Positions 31,063 through 40,368 of a DNA stretch of 64,000 nt are shown here, piece by piece. The notes under the pieces were generated by a model. That model did not search any database and was not told the DNA's origin. It worked only from the letters and a program-made list of their open reading frames with translations. Position 1 is the first letter of the stretch, and every line of letters begins with the position of its first letter. The DNA comes from Nitrospirota bacterium (GTDB taxonomy: Bacteria > Nitrospirota > JACRHJ01): assembly GCA_021789495.1 (NCBI GenBank), contig JAJYJM010000005.1, positions 37,424 through 101,423 of the forward strand, written 5' to 3'. The translations under genes were made by a program, and so were the position numbers.

Positions 31063-31377
31063 ATGAAAAAGTTTTTTTTCATTGTCATTGTTGTTACGTC
31101 CCTTGCCGCGGCTTTTTCGCCCGCATGGGCCGATTCGCCGAAGCAATGCACAAAAAACGGCGAATGCGGCGTCAGTTCAAAAGACCCGACCAGGCAGGAC
31201 ATCGTGATAGACCCGGTATGCGGCATGGACGTAGTCGCCAAGAAATCGAAATACCACAGCACTTATAAGGGAAAAACCTATCACTTCTGCAGTCTGAAGT
31301 GTCAAAAAGCATTTGACAAGAATCCTTCCCTTTATATCGGGAAAGAATACAAGAAAAAAAACGGGGGGATTAAATGA
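31063..31377 (+). CDS. Secreted YHS-domain protein
   Basis: Signal peptide; DPVCGMDVVAKKSKYHSTYKGKTYHFCSLKCQKAFDKNPSLYI. Confidence 0.88.
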   Translation: MKKFFFIVIVVTSLAAAFSPAWADSPKQCTKNGECGVSSKDPTRQDIVIDPVCGMDVVAKKSKYHSTYKGKTYHFCSLKCQKAFDKNPSLYIGKEYKKKNGGIK

Positions 31378-31934
31378 AATATCTTAAAGTTGCGGCGCTT
31401 TTGTCCCTGGCGGTATTTTTGTTTTTCCAGTTCGGGTGCGAGAAAAAAGGAGCGCAGAGCGGCGCTATGGGCGAGAACACGCAGGCCGCTATGCCTTCAT
31501 CCGGAGTCGGCATACACTGGATGAATTACACCGACGGCATGGCGCAGTCCGCGAAAACTGGAAAGCCGGTCATGATCGACTTCTACACCACATGGTGCAA
31601 ATACTGCAAGCTTCTCGAATCCACTACTTACCAGGACCCGCAGGTAATCAAGACCTTGAATGACAACTTCATTGCAATAAAGGTAAACGCCGAGGGCGAC
31701 GACCAGGTAATGGACAACGGAAAATCCATTACCGAGAAGGACTTGGCCGGAGAATACGCGGTGTCGGGATTTCCGACAATCTGGTTCTTAGACGCCAAAC
31801 AGCAGAAGGTAGGCAATGTCCCCGGCTACGAACCGGCTTCGGACTTCGAGCCGAAACTTACTTATATCGCGAGTGGCGCCTATGCAAAGGGGATAAAATT
31901 CGAAGACTACCTGAAATCGCTTGGGGGAAAATAA
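31374..31934 (+). CDS. Thioredoxin-fold lipoprotein
   Basis: Lipobox-like FQFGC; MIDFYTTWCKYCKLLESTTY; SGFPTIWFLD. Confidence 0.88.
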   Translation: MKYLKVAALLSLAVFLFFQFGCEKKGAQSGAMGENTQAAMPSSGVGIHWMNYTDGMAQSAKTGKPVMIDFYTTWCKYCKLLESTTYQDPQVIKTLNDNFIAIKVNAEGDDQVMDNGKSITEKDLAGEYAVSGFPTIWFLDAKQQKVGNVPGYEPASDFEPKLTYIASGAYAKGIKFEDYLKSLGGK

Positions 31935-32521
31935 TGCGAACGAAATCGGTGATAATAACGGCGACGTCTTTTCTGCTGGCGGCGGCGCTTGCGTTGCCCG
32001 CGTGCGCGAGCGCGGTGGACAAAAGCGAAGTGGAGCAGAAAGACAATCCCGTGAAAGAGCTTCATCAGCAGGCGCTTGAAAAAGTAACGGCGGAAAACAA
32101 CAAGGTCAGGTGGGTCTCCTATGACGACGCCGTCGTCAGGGCGAGAAAAGAGGGTAAATATGTGATGGTCGATTTCTTCGCCCAGTGGTGCAAGTGGTGC
32201 AAGAAACTCGACAAGACCACCTACGCCGACCCGAAGGTCGCCCAGGCAATAAATGCGGATTTCGTGCCGGTCAAGATAGACTCCGAATCGCAGGATAAAG
32301 TGACATATGAAATGCGGAGGATTACAAAGGCCCAGCTCGCGGACAAATACAAGGTTTCGAGCTATCCGACGATTTACTTTCTGGACAAGGACGGCAAGAA
32401 GGCCGATGTATTGAACGGCTATCTCCCGCCCGACTCTTTCCTCGTGTATCTGCAATACATAAAGAGCGGCAAGTATAAGAAAATGACCTGGGATCAATAC
32501 GTCTCAAAAGAGGCTAAGTAA
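31934..32521 (+). CDS. Thioredoxin-fold exported protein
   Basis: Signal peptide; MVDFFAQWCKWCKKLDKTTYADPKV; SSYPTIYFLDKDGKK. Confidence 0.88.
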   Translation: MRTKSVIITATSFLLAAALALPACASAVDKSEVEQKDNPVKELHQQALEKVTAENNKVRWVSYDDAVVRARKEGKYVMVDFFAQWCKWCKKLDKTTYADPKVAQAINADFVPVKIDSESQDKVTYEMRRITKAQLADKYKVSSYPTIYFLDKDGKKADVLNGYLPPDSFLVYLQYIKSGKYKKMTWDQYVSKEAK

Positions 32522-32526
32522 GAAAA

Positions 32527-33258
32527 ATGTTCCAGCAAGGGGTCACTTACCTGATGGCCTTCTCCGCGGGTCTTCTATCTTTTTTCAGCCCCTGCGTCCT
32601 GCCGCTTATTCCCGCTTACCTTTCCTACATCACCGGGATGTCCATCGAGGAATACCAGAGCAGCCTCGAGAAGGCAGCCCGGCGAAGAGTGGTTTTGAAG
32701 ACGCTCTCTTTCATCGCCGGGTTCGCTTTTATTTTTATAGTCGTGTTCGGGGCCGGGACGACTCTTCTTTCCGCCGCGCTACGGGAACACAAGGACCTTA
32801 TCGGTAAGATAGGCGGGATATTTATCCTACTTTTCGGGCTGCATTTCCTGGGCGTGTTCAAGTTCAAATGGCTCTACAAGGAAAAACGCGCCCACTTCCG
32901 CAAAATTCCATCCGGCTATATCGGAGCGTTCATCATAGGCATTGCGTTCTCAGCAGGGTGGTCTCCATGCGTCGGGCCGATTCTCGCGTCCATCGTCGGC
33001 ATGGGGTTATCCTCCCGGAGCGAGTGGGAAGCCATTCGACTTCTCTCCCTTTACACTGTAGGCCTGGCGCTGCCGTTTTTCCTGACGTCCCTGGCGATAA
33101 ACTTCTTCATGCCGCTTTTTAACAGGGCGAAACACCATTTCAGGTTTATTGAAATCGCAACCGCGCTCCTTCTTATCTCCGTCGGCACGCTCATGTTCTT
33201 CGGGCGGTTCGAGTCGTTTTCCGGCAACATGATGCATTATCTTAATCTCGGAGTCTGA
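32527..33258 (+). CDS. ccdA: CcdA/DsbD-type cytochrome c biogenesis membrane protein
   Basis: MAFSAGLLSFFSPCVLPLIPAYLSYITG ... IGIAFSAGWSPCVGPILASIVGMG. Confidence 0.92.
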   Translation: MFQQGVTYLMAFSAGLLSFFSPCVLPLIPAYLSYITGMSIEEYQSSLEKAARRRVVLKTLSFIAGFAFIFIVVFGAGTTLLSAALREHKDLIGKIGGIFILLFGLHFLGVFKFKWLYKEKRAHFRKIPSGYIGAFIIGIAFSAGWSPCVGPILASIVGMGLSSRSEWEAIRLLSLYTVGLALPFFLTSLAINFFMPLFNRAKHHFRFIEIATALLLISVGTLMFFGRFESFSGNMMHYLNLGV

Positions 33259-33261
33259 AAA

Positions 33262-33474
33262 ATGAAAACCGTCAAGCTTAAGGTCGTTGGTATGACCTGC
33301 AATCACTGCGTCATGCATGTCGAGAACGCGTTGAAAGAGATCTCCGGAGTGAAAGACGCGAAGGTGGACTTAAAGGGCAAGTCCGCCGAAGTAACATACG
33401 ACGAAAACGCGGTGGATACAAAGAAAATGGCGCAGGCCGTGGCAGAGGCGGGATATAAGATAGAAAATGCGTGA
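33262..33474 (+). CDS. Heavy-metal-associated (CopZ-like) domain protein
   Basis: KTVKLKVVGMTCNHCVMHVENALKEISGVKDAKVDLKGKSAEVTYDENAV. Confidence 0.93.
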   Translation: MKTVKLKVVGMTCNHCVMHVENALKEISGVKDAKVDLKGKSAEVTYDENAVDTKKMAQAVAEAGYKIENA

Positions 33475-33479
33475 CGTCG

Positions 33480-34298
33480 CTATTCTTCTTCGGGCATACC
33501 GATAATCCTGCCTGCGTCGTTCGGCGGAAAAAGCGGCTGACCCTTTCTTTCAAGCTCGATTTCCACCTGCACCTTGACAGCCGCGGGCACGGATGGGTCG
33601 TTGTAAAGGAACCTCTGTTCCGAGATTACCATTCTCTGAACGAACTCTATAGCCCGCCCGATTGGAGTGAAAGGATTCCTCGCAAGCGCAAACCTGACGG
33701 ATTTCCTGGCGGACCACTTCGGATGCGCCGAAATGCTTTCTATTGTCGATGGCGGCGTTTTCTCGTGGTTTACCGCCCACAGCGCCACAGCCTCGCTCAT
33801 CATGGGATTCTCGAAGCACGCCCTGGCAACGAGCATATCACCCTCGGCAAGCAGCGCCTTGATTAATTCTTCCGATACCTGCCTTGCAAGCGAAATTTTC
33901 ATGCCCGGCGGAAGGCTCGGAAGCTTCTCCTTTATTATCCCCTCAGCCGCCTGCCGAAGCTCGGTGGGAATACTCCTGTTCCTTGTGACGAATCCCAGAT
34001 CCCGGAGCCTCAGGTCTTTTAAAAAACCGAGCGCCATTCGCCTTGGCGTCTTCGGATTAGAAACGAGAGCGAGCTTTACACGGCGGCCCTCCGGCCCGAA
34101 TCTCCTCGCCCCGACAGCCTCAAGAACGCTTCCAGACAGGTCCCGCCTCTTAGCCAGGACGAGAAGATGTTCCTCGTTTATGTTTCTATTCGCCAGAAGG
34201 GACAGGATTACCTTGTCCGACGGGTCATTGAGGAATTTTCCGATACCCTCAGGCTCCGCGTCTATAGCTCCCCTGATTCGCGTTTCAATTTCGTCCAT
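33480..34298 (-). CDS. Uncharacterised all-helical repeat (HEAT/leucine-rich-variant-like) protein
   Basis: Repeated short helical units (VILSLLANRNINEEHLLVLAKR; VKLALVSNPKTPRRMALGFLK; VRFALARNPFTPIGRAIEFVQ). Confidence 0.55.
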   Translation of the reverse strand: MDEIETRIRGAIDAEPEGIGKFLNDPSDKVILSLLANRNINEEHLLVLAKRRDLSGSVLEAVGARRFGPEGRRVKLALVSNPKTPRRMALGFLKDLRLRDLGFVTRNRSIPTELRQAAEGIIKEKLPSLPPGMKISLARQVSEELIKALLAEGDMLVARACFENPMMSEAVALWAVNHEKTPPSTIESISAHPKWSARKSVRFALARNPFTPIGRAIEFVQRMVISEQRFLYNDPSVPAAVKVQVEIELERKGQPLFPPNDAGRIIGMPEEE

Positions 34299-34386
34299 GT
34301 ATTTATTTTAAAATATCAGACTATCGTTTCACAATACAAAAATGGCCGGCACACAGGCCGGCCGCCGCACTGGATGGTTAAAGAAT

Positions 34387-37119
34387 TTACGCCTTCACTA
34401 TCTTTACGGCGCTGACCTTGAACTCCGGTATCTTCGCCAGCGGGTCAACGTTCGATGCGGTAAGGACATTCGCGGACGCCTCGGCAAAGTGAAAAGGTAT
34501 AAAAACCTCGCCCCTTGCGACGCGTTCGGTAATCCGCGCCTTTATTTTTATCTCTCCCCGGCGTGACGCGACTACAAGGAAATCGCCCTCGCCCGCATCG
34601 AGCCTTTCGGCATCTCCGGGATTTATTTCCACGAACGCCTCAGGGACGATGTGGTTCAGTCCGCCGACGCGCCGGGTCATCGTTCCTGTATGGTAATGCT
34701 GAAGTATCCTGCCGGTAGTGAGGAGGAAGGGATATTCTTTGTCCGGGTTCTCGGCAGGCGGCCTGAACTTCACTGCATGGAATTTTCCCAGGCCGCGCGT
34801 GAACTTCTCCGCGTGCAGTATCGGCGTGCCCGGATGCACCGGCGACGGGCACGGCCAGCAGATGCCGCCCGTCTCCTCAAGCCTTTTGTGTGACATACCC
34901 GCATACTGCGGCGTAAGGGCTGCCATCTCTCCGAATATCTCGCGCGCGGAGTTAAAATTTAACCCGGGAACCCCCATCTTCTCCGCAATTAACTGTACAA
35001 TCTCCAAGTCCGCCTTAGCCTCTCCAGGCACAGGTATGGCGCGCCGGACGAGCTGCACGCGCCGTTCGGTATTCGTGAAGGTTCCGTCCTTCTCGGCCCA
35101 CGAAAGCGCAGGTAGGACGACGTCCGCAAGGCGGGCCGTCTCGGTCAGAAATATATCCTGCACAACGAGAAAATCCACGTTTATCAGCGCATCCCTCACG
35201 TGATTTGCGTCCGGGTCGGAAAGCGCCGGATTTTCTCCGATGATATAAAGCGTTTTTACGCTCCCGCACCCGGCGGCATCGATAATTTCCGTGACCGTAA
35301 GCCCCGGTTTTGCGGACAGATTAACGCCCCAGGCGTCTTCAAACTTCTTCCTCGCGCCCTCGTCCGCCACGGCTTTATATCCGGGGAAGACATCCGGGAG
35401 CGCTCCCATGTCGCATGCGCCCTGGACGTTGTTCTGACCGCGCAGCGGGTATACCCCCGTGCCCGTCCTGCCGATATTGCCGGTGAGCATGGCGAGGTTG
35501 GCGACCGAGAGGACATTGTCAACGCCCGTGGTATGCTGGGTGATGCCCATCGAATATACGAAGCACGACGCATCCGAGCGCGCGAGCATCACGCCGGCCT
35601 CACGAATAGTCTCCACCGGAACACCGGTAATAATGGACGCCGTCTCAGGAGTAAAATTCTTTATAGACTCACGGAACTCCTCGTAGTTTTCAGTCCGCTC
35701 CCGTATGAACGCCATGTGCCTTTCGCTGCCCTGGACGGCGATGACGTTCATCAGCCCGTTGAGGAGCGCAACGTCCGTGCCCGGCCTGTGCCTAATCCAA
35801 ACGGACGCATAATCCGCAAGCTCGATCTTCCTGGGGTCGCACAGTATGAGCTTTGCGCCGCGCTCCACTATGGCTTTTTTTATCCGAAGGCCGATTATCG
35901 GGTGAGACTCTGTCGTGTTCGAGCCGATGACGAATATTATCTCGGCGTTTTCGAGGTCGGCGATTGTATTAGTCATGGCGCCGCTGCCGAAGGCCATCAT
36001 AAGCCCGGTTACCGTGGAGGCGTGGCAGAGCCGCGCGCAGTGGTCTACGTTATTCGTCCCCATCCCGGCGCGGACGAATTTCTGAATGACATAGTTCTCT
36101 TCGTTGGTACACCGCGCGGACGATAGCGCCGCGAAGCTATCCGGGGCATTCTCTTTTGCAGCTGAGAATTTTTCGGCTACCAGGTTTATCGCCTCGTCCC
36201 AGGAAGCTTCGCGGAATTCCGGGACGGCATTCTTCGGACTTGTGCGGATGAGCGGTATTTTAAGTCTGTCGGGGCTTTGCACGAACTCATACCCGAAACG
36301 CCCCTTGACGCACAGGCTTCCGTTGTTCGCGCCCTTGCCGACGGGCGAGGTTATTTTGACAACCTTCCCTTCCCTGGAATTTACCTCGATTATGCAGCCG
36401 CAGCCGCAATACGGACACACGGTCTCGGTTTTTTCAAGAACGGATTCGCGCAGGTCGTCCGTAAAAATTTTCTTCTCAATCAGGGCGCCGACGGGGCAGA
36501 CTGAAACGCAGTGGCCGCAGAAACTGCACCCGGTATCCTTAAGCGGCATATCGAATGCAGGCCCGACCTTTATGTCAAAACCGCGGTTTGCGAGCGTCAG
36601 GACTTCCCTGCCCTCCACCTCCCTGCATATGCGGACGCACTTGCCGCACATCACGCACTTACTCAAGTCCCGGACGATGAATGGATCGGAGACGACGGTC
36701 TCATACCGGTGTCTTTCGCCATCGAACCTGCCGGACTTGGAGGCCGCCCCGGATCCCCGCAGGCCGTATTCGTATGCCAGGCTCTGAAGCACACAATCCC
36801 CATCCTTTGAGCAGCTTTTGCATTCCTCTTCCGGCAGGTGCGACGCCAGCATGAGTTCGACAACGAGTTTCCTTGCCTTGTGAACCCTCTCCGAGGCGGT
36901 GTACACAACCAGTCCCTCTTGTGCCGGGGTATGGCAGGATGCGGCCGGCCTGCGGTTTCCCTCTATCTCCACAAGGCAGAGCCTGCATGCGCCGGAGGGC
37001 TTCAGCCTCTCGTCCCAGCACAGTGTCGGGATATATATACCGATCCGTTTCGCCGCCTGGAGGATGGACTCGCCAAGCTCGAAGGCGGCAGGTTTTCCGT
37101 CTATAATCATCTCGCGCAT
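34387..37119 (-). CDS. NAD-linked formate dehydrogenase catalytic subunit (2Fe-2S/4Fe-4S N-terminus; Cys-type active site)
   Basis: MREMIIDGKPAAFELGESILQAAKRIGIYIPTLC; CPYCGCGCIIEVNSREGKVVKI; VDHCARLCHASTVTGLMMAFGSGAMTN; molybdopterin C-domain. Confidence 0.9.
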   Translation of the reverse strand: MREMIIDGKPAAFELGESILQAAKRIGIYIPTLCWDERLKPSGACRLCLVEIEGNRRPAASCHTPAQEGLVVYTASERVHKARKLVVELMLASHLPEEECKSCSKDGDCVLQSLAYEYGLRGSGAASKSGRFDGERHRYETVVSDPFIVRDLSKCVMCGKCVRICREVEGREVLTLANRGFDIKVGPAFDMPLKDTGCSFCGHCVSVCPVGALIEKKIFTDDLRESVLEKTETVCPYCGCGCIIEVNSREGKVVKITSPVGKGANNGSLCVKGRFGYEFVQSPDRLKIPLIRTSPKNAVPEFREASWDEAINLVAEKFSAAKENAPDSFAALSSARCTNEENYVIQKFVRAGMGTNNVDHCARLCHASTVTGLMMAFGSGAMTNTIADLENAEIIFVIGSNTTESHPIIGLRIKKAIVERGAKLILCDPRKIELADYASVWIRHRPGTDVALLNGLMNVIAVQGSERHMAFIRERTENYEEFRESIKNFTPETASIITGVPVETIREAGVMLARSDASCFVYSMGITQHTTGVDNVLSVANLAMLTGNIGRTGTGVYPLRGQNNVQGACDMGALPDVFPGYKAVADEGARKKFEDAWGVNLSAKPGLTVTEIIDAAGCGSVKTLYIIGENPALSDPDANHVRDALINVDFLVVQDIFLTETARLADVVLPALSWAEKDGTFTNTERRVQLVRRAIPVPGEAKADLEIVQLIAEKMGVPGLNFNSAREIFGEMAALTPQYAGMSHKRLEETGGICWPCPSPVHPGTPILHAEKFTRGLGKFHAVKFRPPAENPDKEYPFLLTTGRILQHYHTGTMTRRVGGLNHIVPEAFVEINPGDAERLDAGEGDFLVVASRRGEIKIKARITERVARGEVFIPFHFAEASANVLTASNVDPLAKIPEFKVSAVKIVKA

Positions 37120-37126
37120 GGCTTTT

Positions 37127-38392
37127 TTAAGCCGCCTTCTCCGGGCAGGCCCTTCCATGTATATGCGCCAGGTATTCATGTCTGAAATATTTCAAGGTCG
37201 AGAGGATAAAGTTTGCGCAGCTCCCGCCCAGGCCGCAGAGCGAAGTCTCCTGGACACCCTCTCCCAATTCCCGCATAAGCTCCAGGTCGGATTCCCTGCC
37301 GCCCCCGTCCGTTATCCTCTCAAGTATCTCGTGCATCCGCTTCGTCCCTTCCCGGCACGGAGTACACTTCCCGCAGGATTCATGCGCAAAAAACTTCGCG
37401 GACCGCTTCGCCGCATGTACCATGCAGACGTCCTCGTCCATTACTATAACCCCGCCGGAACCCATCGAACTCCCGGCGGCGGCAAGGTCGTCCACGTCCA
37501 TCCTTACGTCCAGACGCTCTCTCGTCAACAGAGAGGTGGATATTCCGCCCGGCAATACCGCCTTCAGTTTTTTGCCGGCCCTCATGCCGCCGCCATACCT
37601 GTATATCAGTGTGTGCAGTGTAATCCCGGTCGGCAATTCATACAGTCCGGGGCGCCTTATATTACCACTCAAGCAGAAAATCTTCGGCCCCGGATGTTTC
37701 GGAGAGCCTATGGAGGCGAACCACTCCGCCCCCCTCTCGATTATATGCGGCACATTTACAAGCGTCTCCACGTTATTCACGACGGTCGGCATGGAAAACA
37801 AGCCTTCTACTGCGGGATAAGGCGGTTTCGAGCGGCAATGCCCCCCGCTTCCTTCGATGGACTCGATAAGCGCGGAGTCCTCTCCGCATACATATGCGCC
37901 CGCGCCGCGATATACCTTCAGGTAAAAATTGTTTCCGCTCCCCAGGATGTTGCTTCCGAGGCGGCCTCTTTCCTCGGCCTGCCTTATCGCGGCCTCCAAT
38001 ATCCTTGCCCCTTCCGTATATTCGCCCCGGATGTATATGTAGCCGTACTGAGCACCGATGGCATATGCGGCAATCAACATGCCTTCTATCAGCATGTGCG
38101 GGTCTTTTTCGAGGAAAAAGCGGTCCTTGAATGTGCCCGGCTCGCCTTCGTCTGCGTTGGCAATCAAATATTTTGGGAACTTGTTCACCTCGACGCAGGA
38201 CTGCCATTTCTTCCCGGCGGGATACCATGCCCCGCCCCGGCCTCCCAGCCCGGACTTTATTACCTCTTCCGTGACCTCCGTCGGGAACATGGAATACGCC
38301 TTCTTAAGCGCGTTATATCCCCCTGACGAGACATAGACGTCCATATCCCGGCTGTTGGGAGTGTTTATGTTCTTTAAGAGCACCTGTTTCAT
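37127..38392 (-). CDS. NuoF-like FMN/4Fe-4S subunit of formate dehydrogenase
   Basis: GLGGRGGAWYPAGKKWQSC; NADEGEPGTFKDRFFLEKDPHMLIEGM; GAGAYVCGEDSALIESIEG; ESCGKCTPCREGTKRMHEIL. Confidence 0.93.
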   Translation of the reverse strand: MKQVLLKNINTPNSRDMDVYVSSGGYNALKKAYSMFPTEVTEEVIKSGLGGRGGAWYPAGKKWQSCVEVNKFPKYLIANADEGEPGTFKDRFFLEKDPHMLIEGMLIAAYAIGAQYGYIYIRGEYTEGARILEAAIRQAEERGRLGSNILGSGNNFYLKVYRGAGAYVCGEDSALIESIEGSGGHCRSKPPYPAVEGLFSMPTVVNNVETLVNVPHIIERGAEWFASIGSPKHPGPKIFCLSGNIRRPGLYELPTGITLHTLIYRYGGGMRAGKKLKAVLPGGISTSLLTRERLDVRMDVDDLAAAGSSMGSGGVIVMDEDVCMVHAAKRSAKFFAHESCGKCTPCREGTKRMHEILERITDGGGRESDLELMRELGEGVQETSLCGLGGSCANFILSTLKYFRHEYLAHIHGRACPEKAA

Positions 38393-38928
38393 TTATACCT
38401 CGCCAGTATCCTTTCTATCTTCCTGGGAGTCAGATTGTAATAAGAATCGTCGTTTACCGTCATCGCCGGCCCCCTGCCGCATGAGCCGATGCACTCGGAT
38501 TCGATTATGGTATATCTGCCGTCCAGGCTGGTATTTTCTTTTGTTATATTAAGCTTAGCACGTAAAAATTCAAGAAGGCTCTCCACTCCGTTCACATGGC
38601 AGGCCATATTCGTACAGAGCCTGATGACGTTTCGCCCCCGAGGAACAAGAGAGAGCTGGTCGTAAAACGTCGCCACTCCGTAAAGGTGGGCCGGGGTGGT
38701 TTTAAGCCTCTTCGCAAGTTCAAATACCGCCTCTTTCGGTATATATCCATAGGCTTCCTGAGTGCGCCGAAGGACAGGGAGTATCGCATCGCGCGAACTC
38801 GCGTCAATCCCCTTAAGGATAACGTTAATCAGAGACAAATCCACGCCGGGGTTGTGTTTATCATGCGGCCCATGCGGCCTTTCCCCGCGCCCTTTCCCTG
38901 GCTTCTTAAGCTCCGCAACGCCTTTCAT
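38389..38928 (-). CDS. NuoE-like 2Fe-2S thioredoxin-fold subunit
   Basis: LPVLRRTQEAYGYIPKEAVFELAKRLKTTPAHLYGVATFYDQL; IRLCTNMACHVNG; ESECIGSCGRGPAMTVND. Confidence 0.93.
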   Translation of the reverse strand: MKGVAELKKPGKGRGERPHGPHDKHNPGVDLSLINVILKGIDASSRDAILPVLRRTQEAYGYIPKEAVFELAKRLKTTPAHLYGVATFYDQLSLVPRGRNVIRLCTNMACHVNGVESLLEFLRAKLNITKENTSLDGRYTIIESECIGSCGRGPAMTVNDDSYYNLTPRKIERILARYK

Positions 38929-39154
38929 GCCTATAGCCTGCCTTTCCGACCTTATATTGGTAATTTTAGCATAAATTCGCAATAATTCTCAATAGATTAA
39001 AGTATTTTAATAGAACCGAAAGTATTACCGATGGAATGGCGAAAGCGCATTTTCAATTAATCCCCGCGCTTTTTTAGAAAATATGGCTTGACAGGAAGTC
39101 TTGGCTTTCTGTATAGTTGCGAGCACGTTTGTCGACCGGCTTCGGCCAAAATCC

Positions 39155-39232
39155 GTCCCCCTCGTCTAGCCAGGCCCAGGACACCGCCCTTTCACGGCGG
39201 CGACGGGGGTTCAAATCCCCCGGGGGACGCCA
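39155..39232 (+). tRNA. tRNA-Glu (anticodon TTC)
   Basis: GTCCCCCTCGTCTAGCCAGGCCCAGGACACCGCCCTTTCACGGCGGCGACGGGGGTTCAAATCCCCCGGGGGACGCCA. Confidence 0.95.
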
Positions 39233-39240
39233 AAGAAATC

Positions 39241-39270
39241 AAGGGGTTATCGCAAACGCGATAACCCCTT
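39241..39270. terminator. Rho-independent terminator after tRNA-Glu, facing integrase
   Basis: AAGGGGTTATCGC-AAAC-GCGATAACCCCTTcttgttttt. Confidence 0.85.
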
Positions 39271-39298
39271 CTTGTTTTTGGTGTCCAAATAGTGTCCA

Positions 39299-40339
39299 TC
39301 AGACTACTGGAACCGGAACTTCACTGCCTGATGCTTGGCCTACCAATATAGTGTCCAATGTCTTCACAGCCTGGTTCAAATAGGCGTCAGAAAGATGCGC
39401 ATACCGGCTTGTCATGCGAGGATCCTTATGTCCTAAAAGATGCTGTATTGTCCTTTGGTTAAAACCCGCCATCGTGAGATGAGAGGCAAAAGTATGTCTC
39501 AAGTCATGGAAGCGGAAATGAACGACTCCCGCGCGTTTACAGGCCCTCCGAAAGGCTATGCTCACCTTGTCGCCGGAAATGTCCGGAAAGAGCTTGTCCG
39601 TATCTTCAGAATGCAAAAGTTTTTTCAATACGGTCAATAGCGTATCATTGACAGGTATAATGCGGCGCTCGTTGGTCTTCGTCTTATTCAAGATAATGAT
39701 CCTGTTGGGAAAATCGATGTTGCGCCACCGCAACGCAAGGATTTCACCCCGCCGCATACCCGTATGGAGCGCAATCTGGACAATTGCCAAAAGCGCCTTA
39801 TTCCGGCTACAGGCGGTTAATAGAGCAGAAAGCTCCTGCATATTCAGATACCGGACCCTTCCGGGAGGCTCTTTTAATTGTTTCATGCCTTGAAGTGGGT
39901 TTGTTTTCAAATAGTTCCAACGGACTGCTTGATTCAGCATGGCCTTCAGCAGGTTCGTCTCTTTATTAATCGTTGCCGGGTTTGCGCCTTCAGTCAACCG
40001 CTTGGCCCGGTAGCGTTCCCCGGCATCGAGCGTAATCTCGAAAAGATACTTTTCGCCGAATTGAGGAAGTAGATGTTTTTGGATAATGCCTTCGTCTCTT
40101 TCAAGGGATGTAGAGGATTTGATTGTTTTGGCATAATCAAGATAGCGTTTGCCAAAATCGTGAAAAGTTATCTTCCGGTCTTCAGCGATGCCCAAGAAGT
40201 CCTTTTTCACGATTTTTACCTGGACATCTTTTAAGACCTGTTCCGCTAACTTTTTGGAAGGGCCGACTTTTCTCCTTTTGCGTTTCCCATGGAGATAGTA
40301 GTCAATGTACCAATTCTTTCCCTTTTGATAGACTCCCAT
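39299..40339 (-). CDS. Tyrosine recombinase/integrase
   Basis: TGMRRGEILALRWRNIDF; FHDLRHTFASHLTMAGFNQRTIQHLLGHKDPRMTSRYAHLS. Start placed at MGVYQKG with GGAGG SD (ORF opens at 40390). Confidence 0.93.
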   Translation of the reverse strand: MGVYQKGKNWYIDYYLHGKRKRRKVGPSKKLAEQVLKDVQVKIVKKDFLGIAEDRKITFHDFGKRYLDYAKTIKSSTSLERDEGIIQKHLLPQFGEKYLFEITLDAGERYRAKRLTEGANPATINKETNLLKAMLNQAVRWNYLKTNPLQGMKQLKEPPGRVRYLNMQELSALLTACSRNKALLAIVQIALHTGMRRGEILALRWRNIDFPNRIIILNKTKTNERRIIPVNDTLLTVLKKLLHSEDTDKLFPDISGDKVSIAFRRACKRAGVVHFRFHDLRHTFASHLTMAGFNQRTIQHLLGHKDPRMTSRYAHLSDAYLNQAVKTLDTILVGQASGSEVPVPVV

Positions 40340-40368
40340 TACGTGCCTCCTTGCAGGCTGGCCTGCGA

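Noticed and set aside
34387-37119. Selenocysteine formate dehydrogenase
   Set aside because: The active-site position reads Cys in the supplied translation and no in-frame TGA/SECIS is needed.
36899-38326. 475-aa plus-strand ORF opposite the NuoF-like gene
   Set aside because: Low-complexity antisense translation; the opposite strand has clear NuoF motifs.
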